NCBI RefSeq assembly: GCF_005543295.1 | Contig: NZ_SRSG01000058.1 | Coordinates: 1-64,000 of the forward strand | DNA from: Halalkalirubrum salinum | GTDB lineage: Archaea; Halobacteriota; Halobacteria; Halobacteriales; Haloferacaceae | Direction: 5' to 3' | DNA: 64,000 nucleotides | Shown here: one piece after another, positions 17,370 through 25,940 of the stretch | Numbering within the stretch: position 1 is the first letter of the stretch | Layout: every line of letters begins with the position of its first letter | Position numbers and translations under genes: made by a program | The notes under the pieces: generated by a model | Databases searched by the model: none | Seen by the model: the letters and a program-made list of their open reading frames with translations, nothing else | Told to the model about the DNA's origin: nothing

Positions 17370-17783
17370 TTATCGCTGTCTGCCGGCTATCTCGAACGTG
17401 CCGAGCTTGGTTGGGTCATACTCGACGTTCGATTCTTCAAGATCTGGGGCGATGTTGTCGTAGATGTGGGTCTCGTCGACGCGGTGGAATCGCGACCCAA
17501 AGTAGCCATCGTCAACGAGCCTCGGTAACACGCCCTCTAGGGGCTGGACCATGACGCTATCGTCAAGCTTCTGAATAATGAGCTCTGCGGTCACAATTTT
17601 TTTGTCTTGGACCAGCACGATCACGTCGCCAGGGTACAGCGTCGGCTTGTCGCTGTGTTTTGGTGTGAATCCCTCCGTGGTCGAGACCGGGGGGAGATAC
17701 GGGTCACCAGTGATCGGGAGGTCTTCAATCTCAGCGTCGTCGTACACGAATATCCGTCGATCTGGGGTTTCTAACGGTCGCAT
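17370..17783 (-). CDS. Unknown small protein paired with the OLD-like ATPase
   Basis: 137 residues, acidic, mostly beta by composition (KPTLYPGDVIVLVQDKKIV, DSVMVQPLEGVLPRLVDDG). I do not recognise a family and see no catalytic motif. It is immediately upstream of, and 10 bases from, the OLD-like gene, so they are very likely cotranscribed and may form a complex. The N-terminus MRPLETPDRRIFVYDDAEI follows a promoter region in the 149-base divergent gap before the prepilin peptidase gene. A sensor, specificity subunit or regulator of the ATPase is possible, by inference. Confidence 0.6.
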   Translation of the reverse strand: MRPLETPDRRIFVYDDAEIEDLPITGDPYLPPVSTTEGFTPKHSDKPTLYPGDVIVLVQDKKIVTAELIIQKLDDSVMVQPLEGVLPRLVDDGYFGSRFHRVDETHIYDNIAPDLEESNVEYDPTKLGTFEIAGRQR

Positions 17784-17932
17784 TTCTGTATGTTATCTAC
17801 GGACGAAATTCGAATATACCTTCCACCTGACTAGTCATGTGGTAGCAGCCCACGCCTAACCGACGCGACAATTCTCGTCAGTGAAAATCGGAGGAAAACA
17901 CCTAACCCACCGTAGGGCGTGAGGCTCCACCA

Positions 17933-18919
17933 GTGCAGTCGATATACTCGATCGCGACCCTTCCAGACCTGCTTCGGCTCGTCGTAGTCCCCGTGTTCGC
18001 GTGGGCCGCGATCAGGGACATCAAGACTCGTCGGCTCCCGAGTTCGATCTGGCCGCCGCTCGTTGCTGTCGGCGTCGTTGCGCTGCTCTTGGATGCGGTT
18101 CGATACGCGCCATTCGAGACGCTGGGTGGCCGGCTATTCGTCTTTCAGGTCGCAGTGAGCCTGCTGTTTGTCGCACCGCTCGCGTATGCGTTCTGGTGGT
18201 TCGGCGGGTTCGGTGGCGCTGACGCGAAGGCGTTGATGACGCTCGCGATCGCGGTCCCGACGGTACCACACTACACAATCGACTCGACCGTGTATCCAAT
18301 CGTCGAAGGCGCGATCGGGGTGTTTTCGTTTACCATCCTCACGAACACAGTGTTGCTCGCGGCGGTCATTCCGCTGGCGATCGCCGCCGGTAACGTCGCG
18401 AAGGGGCGGCTATCGGCGCAGAGCCTCTTTGCGCGGCCGGTCGCCGTTGAATCAGTCGTGGACCGTCACGGCCAGCTGTTTGAAACTCGCAGAGGATACA
18501 CCCGGACAGGATTGGATCTCGATGCGTTGCGGATGTATCTCCGATGGCGTGGAACAACGCTCGAAGCGATCCGATCGGATCCAGACGCCTTCCGAGATCC
18601 AGCCAGCATCGAGGAGACGTTCGACCCGACAGACGGTGCAACGACTGTCGGCCCGCGAACTGACGGCGGGATCGACACAGATCAACCCGTGTTCGATGAT
18701 CCATGGGGCGCAGAACAGTTTCTCGACTCGATCGAGACGAGCGCGTACGGGACTGACCCAGAAACACTTCGAGAGGGACTTGAGACCCTCGTCGAAACAG
18801 AGACGGTGTGGGTCTCGCCGGGATTTCCGTTTATTCTTCCAATGTTTTTTGGACTTCTCGTCGCATTCACGTACGGCGATCTGCTGTTTGGGATACTCAC
18901 AGTAGTGGGGCTGGCATGA
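17933..18919 (+). CDS. pibD: Prepilin/prearchaellin peptidase (PibD-like, A24 family)
   Basis: 328 residues, membrane-bound aspartic protease. The first catalytic Asp is in WAAIRDIKTRRLPS after the first membrane helix, and the second is in FGGADAKALMTL, the GxGD-type motif. It cleaves class III signal peptides of archaellins and adhesion pilins. A hydrophilic, acidic loop of about 130 residues (170-300) separates the last two helices and is longer than in bacterial enzymes. The start is GTG 17933, giving MQSIYSIATLP. It stands alone, next to hisI, but is functionally tied to motility like the che genes of this window. Confidence 0.88.
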   Translation: MQSIYSIATLPDLLRLVVVPVFAWAAIRDIKTRRLPSSIWPPLVAVGVVALLLDAVRYAPFETLGGRLFVFQVAVSLLFVAPLAYAFWWFGGFGGADAKALMTLAIAVPTVPHYTIDSTVYPIVEGAIGVFSFTILTNTVLLAAVIPLAIAAGNVAKGRLSAQSLFARPVAVESVVDRHGQLFETRRGYTRTGLDLDALRMYLRWRGTTLEAIRSDPDAFRDPASIEETFDPTDGATTVGPRTDGGIDTDQPVFDDPWGAEQFLDSIETSAYGTDPETLREGLETLVETETVWVSPGFPFILPMFFGLLVAFTYGDLLFGILTVVGLA

Positions 18920-19003
18920 GTGCCGTGACGGAATGAGCGGGTGGCGGTCGAAGCCAGAAACCACACACAAGGCCTATTCGATCGCCGCCCGTCAGTCCGG
19001 ACA

Positions 19004-19378
19004 ATGAGTGTCGAGGTAGACATCGATTTCGGTGAAAACGGACTCGTGCCGGCGATCGCACAAGACGCAGATAGCGGGCAGGTGTTGATGCTCGCGTACG
19101 TAACCGAGGAGGCGCTGGAAGCGACCGTCGAAACGGGCTATGCACACTACTACTCCCGAAGCCGCGAGGAACTGTGGAAAAAAGGCGGGACCAGCGGCCA
19201 CACCCAGACGATCGAGTCGGTTCGGGTCGACTGCGACGCAGATACGTTGTTATACCTCGTCGAGCAAAGCGGCGGCGCATGTCACACCGGCGCAGAGTCG
19301 TGTTTCTATCGGACGATCGACGGTGAGCGCGTCGAGAGCGTCGAGACCGTCTTCGATCCTGATGAAGTCTACGGGTGA
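19004..19378 (+). CDS. hisI: Phosphoribosyl-AMP cyclohydrolase
   Basis: 124 residues, the usual size of archaeal HisI. It carries the family block [19 protein letters not shown] and metal-binding cysteines in [13 protein letters not shown] and [13 protein letters not shown]. It opens the purine ring of phosphoribosyl-AMP in step three of histidine biosynthesis, using Zn and Mg. The ATG at 19004 is chosen because the upstream in-frame extension (to 18941) is not family-like. The next gene starts three bases after the stop, so the two may be cotranscribed. Confidence 0.95.
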   Translation: MSVEVDIDFGENGLVPAIAQDADSGQVLMLAYVTEEALEATVETGYAHYYSRSREELWKKGGTSGHTQTIESVRVDCDADTLLYLVEQSGGACHTGAESCFYRTIDGERVESVETVFDPDEVYG

Positions 19379-19380
19379 AC

Positions 19381-20550
19381 ATGTCCGACAGTGTTGTCTC
19401 CGCTACCGATTCGATCCCAACTGATCTGCCGACCGCCGAGGGCGCGATCGAGCAGCTCCGATCGGCCGCAGCGAAACGTGAGGCGATCGAAGACGAGATT
19501 GAGAGCCACGGCGAAGACGTAGTCGAGACAGCTGCGGACGCCTACCGGAGCGCAACACGGCTGCTCGATTCGTACGAGGATACGGCAACGGGAACTGGCG
19601 ATTTCGCCTCGTATCTTGAGTTTCAAAATCAGTTCCTGGCGCTCGTTTCTTCATTGCCAGAAACAGTCCCGGCGCGGGATGGCTTCGAAGAGGCGAGCGA
19701 TCGGATGGACAAACGTCGGCTGTCGGCGGCCGACTTCGCGTTCGCCCGCGGGGCGATCGAGCCGGCCGGAGAGTTCGTCGAGCTGCTCAGAGCCCGCGAC
19801 GAGGCGCGATCGGCGTACAATGAAGCGCGCCGAGACGCTAGAGAGCGGCTTTCGGTGCTCCGAGAGGCCAAGGAGGCGTACGCCGAGCTCGTGGAACTAA
19901 CAGCGCTCGATCTGACGGTCCCCGTCGAGGCGCTTCGGGAGCCGATTGACGCGTACAACGAGGCGGTAACAGACGCGTTCGAGTCGTTCAAAACAAACCG
20001 AGGCGCACGCGAGCTTTTCACCTTTGTCGAGTCAACCAAGCCGTTTCCGTTCGTTGCGTTTCAACAGCCGCCGCCGGAGCTCCTCGAATACATTCGGTCG
20101 GCCGACGCCGGCGACCGGCCGCTGACTGAGTTGCTCGACCTCGTTGATTACTCCGCCTCGAAGCTCGATCACTACGTCGACGACCCCGGCGCGTTGCGGA
20201 CGAACGTCGCCGTCCACCGGACATATCTCGATCGGCTGTCGGCCGATCCGCTTCGGATATCGTGGCCGCCCGAGGAGGCCGGGATCCTCCAATTCCGGTT
20301 GAATGAACTCACGCCCGTGACGCGAAAGCTCGATGCAGAAGCGATCGAACCGCACCTCCGGACGCTACGCCGGGTGGTCCGCGAAGACGACTACGAGACA
20401 CTGAAGAACGCGGCGACAGCGCGCGCAGAACTCGACGAAGAGACGTTCGATCGGATCGTCTCCGGCGCAATTGAGGCCGACTACGAGGCAGTGGTGGACT
20501 CGATCGAGCGACTTGAGACGGCGCTTGAGGAAACGGCACTCGAAGACTGA
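19381..20550 (+). CDS. Conserved haloarchaeal coiled-coil protein
   Basis: 389 residues, very rich in Glu, Ala, Arg and Leu. Long helices with heptad character cover about 25-60 and 120-200 (ELLRARDEARSAYNEARRDA, LSVLREAKEAYAEL). No enzymatic motif is seen. A short region FTFVESTKPFPFVAFQQPPPELL interrupts the helices near 218-245. The ATG at 19381 is three bases downstream of hisI. An earlier in-frame ATG at 19375 overlaps the hisI end. The protein is conserved in halophiles as far as I can judge, of unknown function, perhaps structural. Confidence 0.7.
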   Translation: MSDSVVSATDSIPTDLPTAEGAIEQLRSAAAKREAIEDEIESHGEDVVETAADAYRSATRLLDSYEDTATGTGDFASYLEFQNQFLALVSSLPETVPARDGFEEASDRMDKRRLSAADFAFARGAIEPAGEFVELLRARDEARSAYNEARRDARERLSVLREAKEAYAELVELTALDLTVPVEALREPIDAYNEAVTDAFESFKTNRGARELFTFVESTKPFPFVAFQQPPPELLEYIRSADAGDRPLTELLDLVDYSASKLDHYVDDPGALRTNVAVHRTYLDRLSADPLRISWPPEEAGILQFRLNELTPVTRKLDAEAIEPHLRTLRRVVREDDYETLKNAATARAELDEETFDRIVSGAIEADYEAVVDSIERLETALEETALED

Positions 20551-20573
20551 TATAACCGAGTGCGATCGCGATC

Positions 20574-20638
20574 AGTAGACGTCAGTAATAACCGCACAGA
20601 CATTTAGTAGACGTCAGTAATAACCGCACAGACATTCA
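20574..20638 (-). repeat. 32-bp tandem repeats derived from the glmM 3' end
   Basis: Two 32-base copies, 20574-20605 and 20606-20637, each begin AGTAGACGTCAGTAATAACC and end ACAGACATTT or ACAGACATTC. A diverged third copy begins at 20638 and is the glmM coding end itself. Read on the minus strand, each downstream copy reads like VITDVY and a stop, parallel to the real C-terminus VISDAY. The unit therefore copies the gene's tail and stop codon. Confidence 0.85.
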
Positions 20639-21991
20639 GTAGGCGTCTGAAATGACGTTGTAGACATCGGTTGCGAGTTCGTCAGCTCGTTTTGGATCAC
20701 TGGCTTCCGCGTAGATACGGATCTTTGGTTCAGTTCCACTCGGACGGACGAGCACCCACGCATCGCCGTGATCCATCCGGAATCCATCGGTCGAGTTGAT
20801 GTCGGCGTCGATTGTCCGGACGTACGCCGCCGCCGCGCTGACCATAGCCTTCTTTTCGCGATCGCCCTCGTATTCGAGATTCCGCCGAACGTTGTAGTAG
20901 TCCTGATAGGGCGCGACGACCTCGCTGGCGGGGCGATCGACGAGCAACTCGAGGAACTTCGCGCCGATGTAGGCGCCGTCGCGGACCAATCGATAGTTCG
21001 GAAAGAAGATGCCGCCGTTGCCTTCTCCAGCGATTGGGACCGACTTACCAGCGTCCCACAGCTCCGTGATTCGGGTGATAATGTTCGTCGCGCCGATCGG
21101 CGTGAGCTCGAGTGTTGCCCCGACGTCGTTGCAGACGTCGACGAGCCGCTGAGAGACGTTGACCGCCGCAACGGTAGAGTCACCAGCCGAGAGCGATTCA
21201 GCGGCGAGCGCGGCGAACGACTCCTCGCCGCTGATAAATGTCCCATCCTCATCGACGAAGATCGCTCGATCGGCGTCGCCGTCGTGGGCAATCCCGACGT
21301 CAGCGTCGGTCGAGGCGACGAGCCTGCAGAGATCACCGAGGTGATCCTCGACGGGTTCGGGCAGCCGGCCGGGGAAGTGGCCATCGGGCTGACCATTGAC
21401 AGTGAGCACGGTACAGCCCAGCCGCCGGTAGAACTCGGGGCTCGTGAGCGCGCCTGCGCCGTGACCAGGGTCGATTGCGACGGTGAGATCCGCCGCAGCG
21501 ATCGCCTCGCGATCGACAGACGCCACGAGCTCGTCAATGTAGTCGTCGTTGACCGATTCGACACGACGGGTGTCGGTGATTTCGTTCCACGGTGCGACGG
21601 CAAAGTTCTCCTCAAGAATGTGCGTCTCGATGCGTTCGAGCGTCGGGATCGAAAGCTCGATGCCGTCGGTGCCGACGAGTTTGATCCCATTGTACTCAGG
21701 GGGGTTGTGTGAGGCGGTAATCAACACCGCAGGAATAGACTCGTGTTCGCAGTATCGTGTGACGGCAGGCGTTGGCGCGACGCCGAGCCGATCGACCGCG
21801 GCACCGGTGCTCGCGATCCCGCCAGCGGCGATGTTCGCGAACAATTGGCCGGTGGTTCGGGTGTCGCGAGCGACGGCAACACGGTCTGTGTCCCACTCAG
21901 TTGCCGCTGCCCGCGCGACCCGCAACACGAAATCCGGCGAGAGCCCCTTCCCGGCGACCCCGCGGACCCCGCTGGAGCCGAAAATGTCCAT
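20636..21991 (-). CDS. glmM: Phosphoglucosamine/phosphohexomutase (GlmM-like)
   Basis: 451 residues of the alpha-D-phosphohexomutase superfamily. The active serine loop is LITASHNPPEYNG, the Mg-binding loop is AHDGDADRAIF, the sugar-binding loop is IAGEGNGG and the phosphate-binding loop is RPSGTEPKIRIY. It interconverts hexose 6- and 1-phosphates for glycan or UDP-sugar synthesis. GlmM (glucosamine) versus phosphomannomutase cannot be settled from sequence, though the N-terminus MDIFGSSGVRGVAG favours the GlmM-type group. The gene is transcribed leftward. Its 3' end is tandemly reduplicated downstream. Confidence 0.88.
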   Translation of the reverse strand: MDIFGSSGVRGVAGKGLSPDFVLRVARAAATEWDTDRVAVARDTRTTGQLFANIAAGGIASTGAAVDRLGVAPTPAVTRYCEHESIPAVLITASHNPPEYNGIKLVGTDGIELSIPTLERIETHILEENFAVAPWNEITDTRRVESVNDDYIDELVASVDREAIAAADLTVAIDPGHGAGALTSPEFYRRLGCTVLTVNGQPDGHFPGRLPEPVEDHLGDLCRLVASTDADVGIAHDGDADRAIFVDEDGTFISGEESFAALAAESLSAGDSTVAAVNVSQRLVDVCNDVGATLELTPIGATNIITRITELWDAGKSVPIAGEGNGGIFFPNYRLVRDGAYIGAKFLELLVDRPASEVVAPYQDYYNVRRNLEYEGDREKKAMVSAAAAYVRTIDADINSTDGFRMDHGDAWVLVRPSGTEPKIRIYAEASDPKRADELATDVYNVISDAY

Positions 21992-22079
21992 ACCCTATCC
22001 ACACCGGGGTGACTCAAATCGTTTCCGAAGGCCGGGGCGGCGTGTCGTGTGCGATCACGGCGCGTCTGTCGGCACCAGG

Positions 22080-22814
22080 CTACGGCTCACCGATCGCCCC
22101 GTGGCGTTTGTACAGGTAGTACAGCGCGACGAACAGGCTCAGCGTGAACGCCGAAAACAACGCCGATAGCGCCGCGAGTCCGCCGTAGAGGATCGGATCA
22201 GGGTCCCACTCGACAGGGAGGTCGCCGATTGCTTTCGCGTCGAGATAGATCCCGATCGGAAACAAAAACAACAGCGCGAGCCCTGCCAGTCCGTAGATCC
22301 CGCCAGCGATGAGAAGGAGAATGCTCGCAAGCCCAGTGAACGCGCCGCCGCCACCGAGGATGTCAAGGCCAATCGTGCCGACAAGGAGGATGGCAACGAG
22401 GACCGACCCGATCACGCCAATGAGTACATAGATCGGCACCGCCGCGACCCAGTACCACCACCGGGAGTCGACACGCAGTTGCGGATCGCCGCCAACAGGC
22501 TGTGCAGGCGTCGATTGGTTCTCTAATCCCGCAGGCGATCGGTCACGATCGGCCTGTGGATCCGCACCGAGGCCGGGCTGGTCGGGTCGATCGTCTGCTG
22601 TCGACACGTCAGATTGATCATCCGCTGTCGGCGCGTCAGATTGATCATCCGCTGTCGACACGTCAGGTTGATCCTCCGCTGTCGGCGCGTCAGATCGATC
22701 GTCTGCTGTCGAAACGTCAGTATCAGTCGATCGGGTTGGGGGCTCGATCGTGTCTGCGGGGGGGTCATCCCCGTCTTTCTGTTCCTCGTCGTGGGGGTCG
22801 GTTGGAGGACTCAT
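22080..22814 (-). CDS. Membrane protein with acidic repeat N-terminus
   Basis: 244 residues from the ATG at 22814. An in-frame ATG at 22877 exists but its extension lacks haloarchaeal character. Residues 1-110 are low complexity with 10-residue repeats of the type STADDQSDAP (DNA units of 30 bases, about 22595-22720). The C-terminal half has four membrane segments, including VAAVPIYVLIGVIGSVLVAIL and LASILLLIAGGIYGLAGLALLFLFPIG, and a motif IYLDAKAIGDLPVEWDPDP. This recalls haloarchaeal SHOCT-less membrane proteins of unknown function. The repeats are likely to vary in number between strains. Confidence 0.65.
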   Translation of the reverse strand: MSPPTDPHDEEQKDGDDPPADTIEPPTRSTDTDVSTADDRSDAPTAEDQPDVSTADDQSDAPTADDQSDVSTADDRPDQPGLGADPQADRDRSPAGLENQSTPAQPVGGDPQLRVDSRWWYWVAAVPIYVLIGVIGSVLVAILLVGTIGLDILGGGGAFTGLASILLLIAGGIYGLAGLALLFLFPIGIYLDAKAIGDLPVEWDPDPILYGGLAALSALFSAFTLSLFVALYYLYKRHGAIGEP

Positions 22815-22881
22815 GACGAAGAGGAACACGTGGAGGACACCTAAGCGTTTGGCATGCGCCGGCGAGAGGGCTCGCAATCGG

Positions 22882-22950
22882 CTCAGCGGGTACCGCCGCC
22901 GGATCGATCTCAGCGGGTACCGCCGCCGGATCGATCTCAGCGGTTCAGCG
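22882..22950 (-). repeat. 27-bp tandem repeat spanning the lpdA stop codon
   Basis: CTCAGCGGG blocks start at 22882, 22909 and 22936 with exact 27-base spacing. The first two units are the same (CTCAGCGGGTACCGCCGCCG and then GATCGAT). The third is the real 3' end of lpdA (minus strand CTGAACCGCTGAG). So the bases around the stop codon have been copied twice downstream. A 27-base unit equals nine codons. Confidence 0.9.
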
Positions 22951-24361
22951 TATGAATCGCCTGTCCCTCGGCGTTTTCGGCGGCTTCCATCACGGCTTCG
23001 GCGAGCGTCGGGTGCGTATGGACCGTTGAGCCGATGTCCGACAGCGTCGCGCCGAGTTCGATCGCGAGGGTGACCTCCGCGATCAGTTCGGATGCTTCCG
23101 GGCCGACGATCTGTGCGCCGAGAACGAAGCCCGAATCTTCATCAGCGATGATTCGAACGAAGCCGTTGGTGTGCCCGGTCGTCAGCGCCCGGCCCGACGC
23201 ACGGAACGGCATCTCGCCGACGACAGGCTCAAAGCCCTCCTCGGCCGCCGCAGCCTCGGTGAGTCCGACTGTCCCGATCTCGGGGTCGGTAAAGACAGCC
23301 GCCGGGATTGCCTGGACATCCATCGCAGCCGGTTCGCCGGCGATGACCTCCGCCGCAACGATTCCCTCCTTCGAAGCAGCGTGTGCGAGCATGGGCTCAC
23401 CGGCCACGTCGCCGACCGCGTGGATATGCTCGACGTTCGTCCGGGTTCGGTCATCAGTTGGGATGAAGCCGCGATCGTCTGTCTCAACGCCGGCGTTGTC
23501 CAGTTCGAGGGTGTCTGAAACCGGCGATCGGCCGACTGCGACGAGGACTCGATCGGCCTCGTAGGCGGATTCCTCGCCGTCTTCGGTCTCGGCAGTTACG
23601 ACGATCCCGTCGTCTGTTGCTTCCCAGCCGGCTGCGCCCTCGCCGAAATTGAACTCGATTCCCAGGTCTTCGGCGCGCTTGCGAACGATTCGGGCTACGT
23701 CGTCCTCGTAGCCCGGCAACACGTCGTCGAGCATCTCGATCACGGTGACGTCAGAGCCAAGTTTCGTAAAGGCCGTCGAGAGTTCCATCCCGATGTAGCC
23801 CGCGCCGACGACGACCAGTCGATCGGGGACTTCTGTCGCCGCAAGCGCGTCCGTGGAGTCCCAGACGAGATCGTCGTCGTACGAGAAGTTCGGGATCTCG
23901 ATCGGCCGCGAGCCGGTCGCGACAACGGCGTGTTCGAACTCGATCGACTCGCTACCCTGGCCGTCGCCGCCGTGCGCGACGCGAACCTTGTGCTCGTCTG
24001 CGAACGTTGCGGTTCCCTCGACGAGATTCACGCCGTTTGCCTTACATAACTTTTCGACGCCGCTCGTGAGTTGGTCGACGATGCCGTCTTTCCACTCGGT
24101 CATCGCCGCCATGTCCACCTCCGGATCAGCGGAGATGCCCATGTGTTCGGCCGTCGCAACCTCATCAGCCAGATCGGCGGCCGTGATGTACGCCTTCGAC
24201 GGGATACACCCCACGTTCAGACAGGTCCCGCCATAGGCATCGCGCTCAACGAGCGTCACGTCGAGGTCTCGTTGTGCGGCGCGGATCGCGGCCACGTAGC
24301 CGCCCGGTCCCGCGCCGATTACCAGTACGTCCGTTCCAGTCGAAATATCTCCTACAACCAT
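22937..24361 (-). CDS. lpdA: Dihydrolipoamide dehydrogenase (E3)
   Basis: 474 residues of the class I flavin disulfide reductase family. It has an N-terminal FAD site VLVIGAGPGGYVAAIRAAQ, the redox-active disulfide GGTCLNVGCIPSK, an NAD-binding site VVVGAGYIGMELSTAF, and a C-terminal interface with catalytic HTHPTLAEAV. It reoxidises dihydrolipoyl groups on E2 using NAD. It is last in the leftward operon E1alpha-E1beta-E2-E3, five bases after E2. The stop codon sits in a tandem repeat. The complex is active with branched-chain or other 2-oxoacids in halophiles. The actual substrate is not decidable here. Confidence 0.97.
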   Translation of the reverse strand: MVVGDISTGTDVLVIGAGPGGYVAAIRAAQRDLDVTLVERDAYGGTCLNVGCIPSKAYITAADLADEVATAEHMGISADPEVDMAAMTEWKDGIVDQLTSGVEKLCKANGVNLVEGTATFADEHKVRVAHGGDGQGSESIEFEHAVVATGSRPIEIPNFSYDDDLVWDSTDALAATEVPDRLVVVGAGYIGMELSTAFTKLGSDVTVIEMLDDVLPGYEDDVARIVRKRAEDLGIEFNFGEGAAGWEATDDGIVVTAETEDGEESAYEADRVLVAVGRSPVSDTLELDNAGVETDDRGFIPTDDRTRTNVEHIHAVGDVAGEPMLAHAASKEGIVAAEVIAGEPAAMDVQAIPAAVFTDPEIGTVGLTEAAAAEEGFEPVVGEMPFRASGRALTTGHTNGFVRIIADEDSGFVLGAQIVGPEASELIAEVTLAIELGATLSDIGSTVHTHPTLAEAVMEAAENAEGQAIHTLNR

Positions 24362-24365
24362 TGTG

Positions 24366-25937
24366 TTAGGCCTCCAAAAGCAGCAGCGACGGGTTCTGTA
24401 GGTACCGCATCAGTTCGTTCGTGAACGCACCAGCCTCCGCGCCGTCGATCACGCGGTGATCGATCGACAGCGACAACGGAAGCGTGTGCGCGGGAACGAC
24501 CTCGTCCTCGCTGACGACGGGCCGTTTTTCGATCGCGCCGAGTCCGAGGATCGCCGTCTCGGGGTAGTTGATGATCGGCGTCGCGTACTCGCCGCCGATC
24601 GCCCCGAAGTTCGTCACGGTGAATGTTCCCCCACGCATCTCCTCGACGCTCACCTTTCGGTCGCGGGCGCGGGTAGCGAGGTCGGCGATCTCTGCCCCGA
24701 GTTCGAGGATCGACTTCCGATCGACGTCCTTGACAACCGGAACCATGAGTCCCGCGTCGGTCGCAACCGCGATGCCGATGTTGTACTCGTCTTTGAGGAC
24801 GATCTCTTCGGCCTCCTCGTCGAGCGTCGAATTGAGGATCGGGAACTCCTTCATCGCGGCGACGATCGCCTTCAGCACAAACGGCATGTAGGTGAGCCGA
24901 ACGTCGCGGTCCTCGGCGGCTGGTTTGAGTTCCGCGCGCGTCTCGACGAGGTTGTCGACGACGACTGTGTCGTGGTGGGTGACGTGCGGCGCGGTATACT
25001 TCGAGCGCTCCATCTGTTCGCCGATCGTTCGGCGGACTCCGCGGTAGGGGATGCGATCGCGAACGCCCTCGGCAGCAGCACCGGCCGTGGGCTCGGCGGC
25101 TGCGTCCGCCTGTGTTGCCGCTACGTCAGCCTGTTTCGCCGCTGTGACCGCGTCAGCGTACGCCTCGACGGCTTTCGGCGTGACGAACGGCTCGCCGTCA
25201 CGTGTCTCGTCCGTCGGGACGTCGTCCAAATCGACATCCAGCTCCTCGGCCAGTCGCCGCGTCGCCGGAGCCGCAAGGGTCCGGTCTCTCCCTGCCGCTT
25301 CGACATCGGCCGGTTCACCAACCGAGGTGTCCGATCCCGATCTCGAAGCGAGTCCAGCACCCGAGACCGACTCGCCGTCCTTCGAGACGGCCGATTGGCC
25401 GCTCGGTTCGAAGGATTTCGGTTTGGGTGCGTCCTCGTCCGCCTCGGCTTCCTCTGCGGCGGCACGAACGTCACCCTCAGTGATCCGACCGCTGGGGCCT
25501 GAGCCTGAGACCGACGCCAGATCGACGCCCAGCTCCCGCGCAAGCCGCCGGACGCTCGGCGGCGCGAACACCCGTCCGCTGGGTGTTTCAGTCTCTGCTG
25601 TGCCCACGTCAGCATCGGCTGTCTCCTCAGCAGCGACGGCGTCGCTTTCGTCGCCCGCTTCAGTCTCGGCAGCCTCGGTGCTCTCATCGCCCTCCTCACC
25701 AACTGAGAAGGTAATGATCACGTCGCCGACCGGGACCATTTCGCCTTCCTCGGCGAGCAGTTCTTTCACCGTTCCGTTGTACGGCGAGGGTACCTCGACG
25801 AGTGCTTTGTCGGTTTCGACCTCTGCAACGGGCTGGTCTTCGGTGACGGTATCGCCGGGAGAGACGAACCAGCTAACGAGCTCGCCTTCGGCGACACCTT
25901 CGCCGACATCGGGGAGTTTGAATTCCTTCGTCGCCAT
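24366..25937 (-). CDS. pdhC: 2-oxoacid dehydrogenase E2 (dihydrolipoamide acyltransferase)
   Basis: 523 residues. It has an N-terminal lipoyl domain (1-77) with lipoylated Lys44 in VETDKALVEVP and two peripheral-subunit-binding-like modules at about 121-158 (VFAPPSVRRLARELGVDL) and 218-260 (LAAPATRRLAEELDVDLDDV). An acyltransferase domain follows, with catalytic His494 in SIDHRVIDGA. The second binding module lacks the usual GPxGRI part and has DGEPFVTP in its place. It transfers acyl groups from E1 to CoA. It is located between E1beta (3 bases upstream) and E3. Confidence 0.95.
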   Translation of the reverse strand: MATKEFKLPDVGEGVAEGELVSWFVSPGDTVTEDQPVAEVETDKALVEVPSPYNGTVKELLAEEGEMVPVGDVIITFSVGEEGDESTEAAETEAGDESDAVAAEETADADVGTAETETPSGRVFAPPSVRRLARELGVDLASVSGSGPSGRITEGDVRAAAEEAEADEDAPKPKSFEPSGQSAVSKDGESVSGAGLASRSGSDTSVGEPADVEAAGRDRTLAAPATRRLAEELDVDLDDVPTDETRDGEPFVTPKAVEAYADAVTAAKQADVAATQADAAAEPTAGAAAEGVRDRIPYRGVRRTIGEQMERSKYTAPHVTHHDTVVVDNLVETRAELKPAAEDRDVRLTYMPFVLKAIVAAMKEFPILNSTLDEEAEEIVLKDEYNIGIAVATDAGLMVPVVKDVDRKSILELGAEIADLATRARDRKVSVEEMRGGTFTVTNFGAIGGEYATPIINYPETAILGLGAIEKRPVVSEDEVVPAHTLPLSLSIDHRVIDGAEAGAFTNELMRYLQNPSLLLLEA

Positions 25938-25940
25938 CGG

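Noticed and set aside
20614-21690. 358-codon minus-strand frame overlapping glmM
   Set aside because: Ser/Arg/Thr-rich out-of-frame shadow of the mutase gene on the same strand.
24456-25502. 348-codon plus-strand open frame opposite E2
   Set aside because: Antisense to a clear E2 gene, composition Arg/Asp-rich with no motif.
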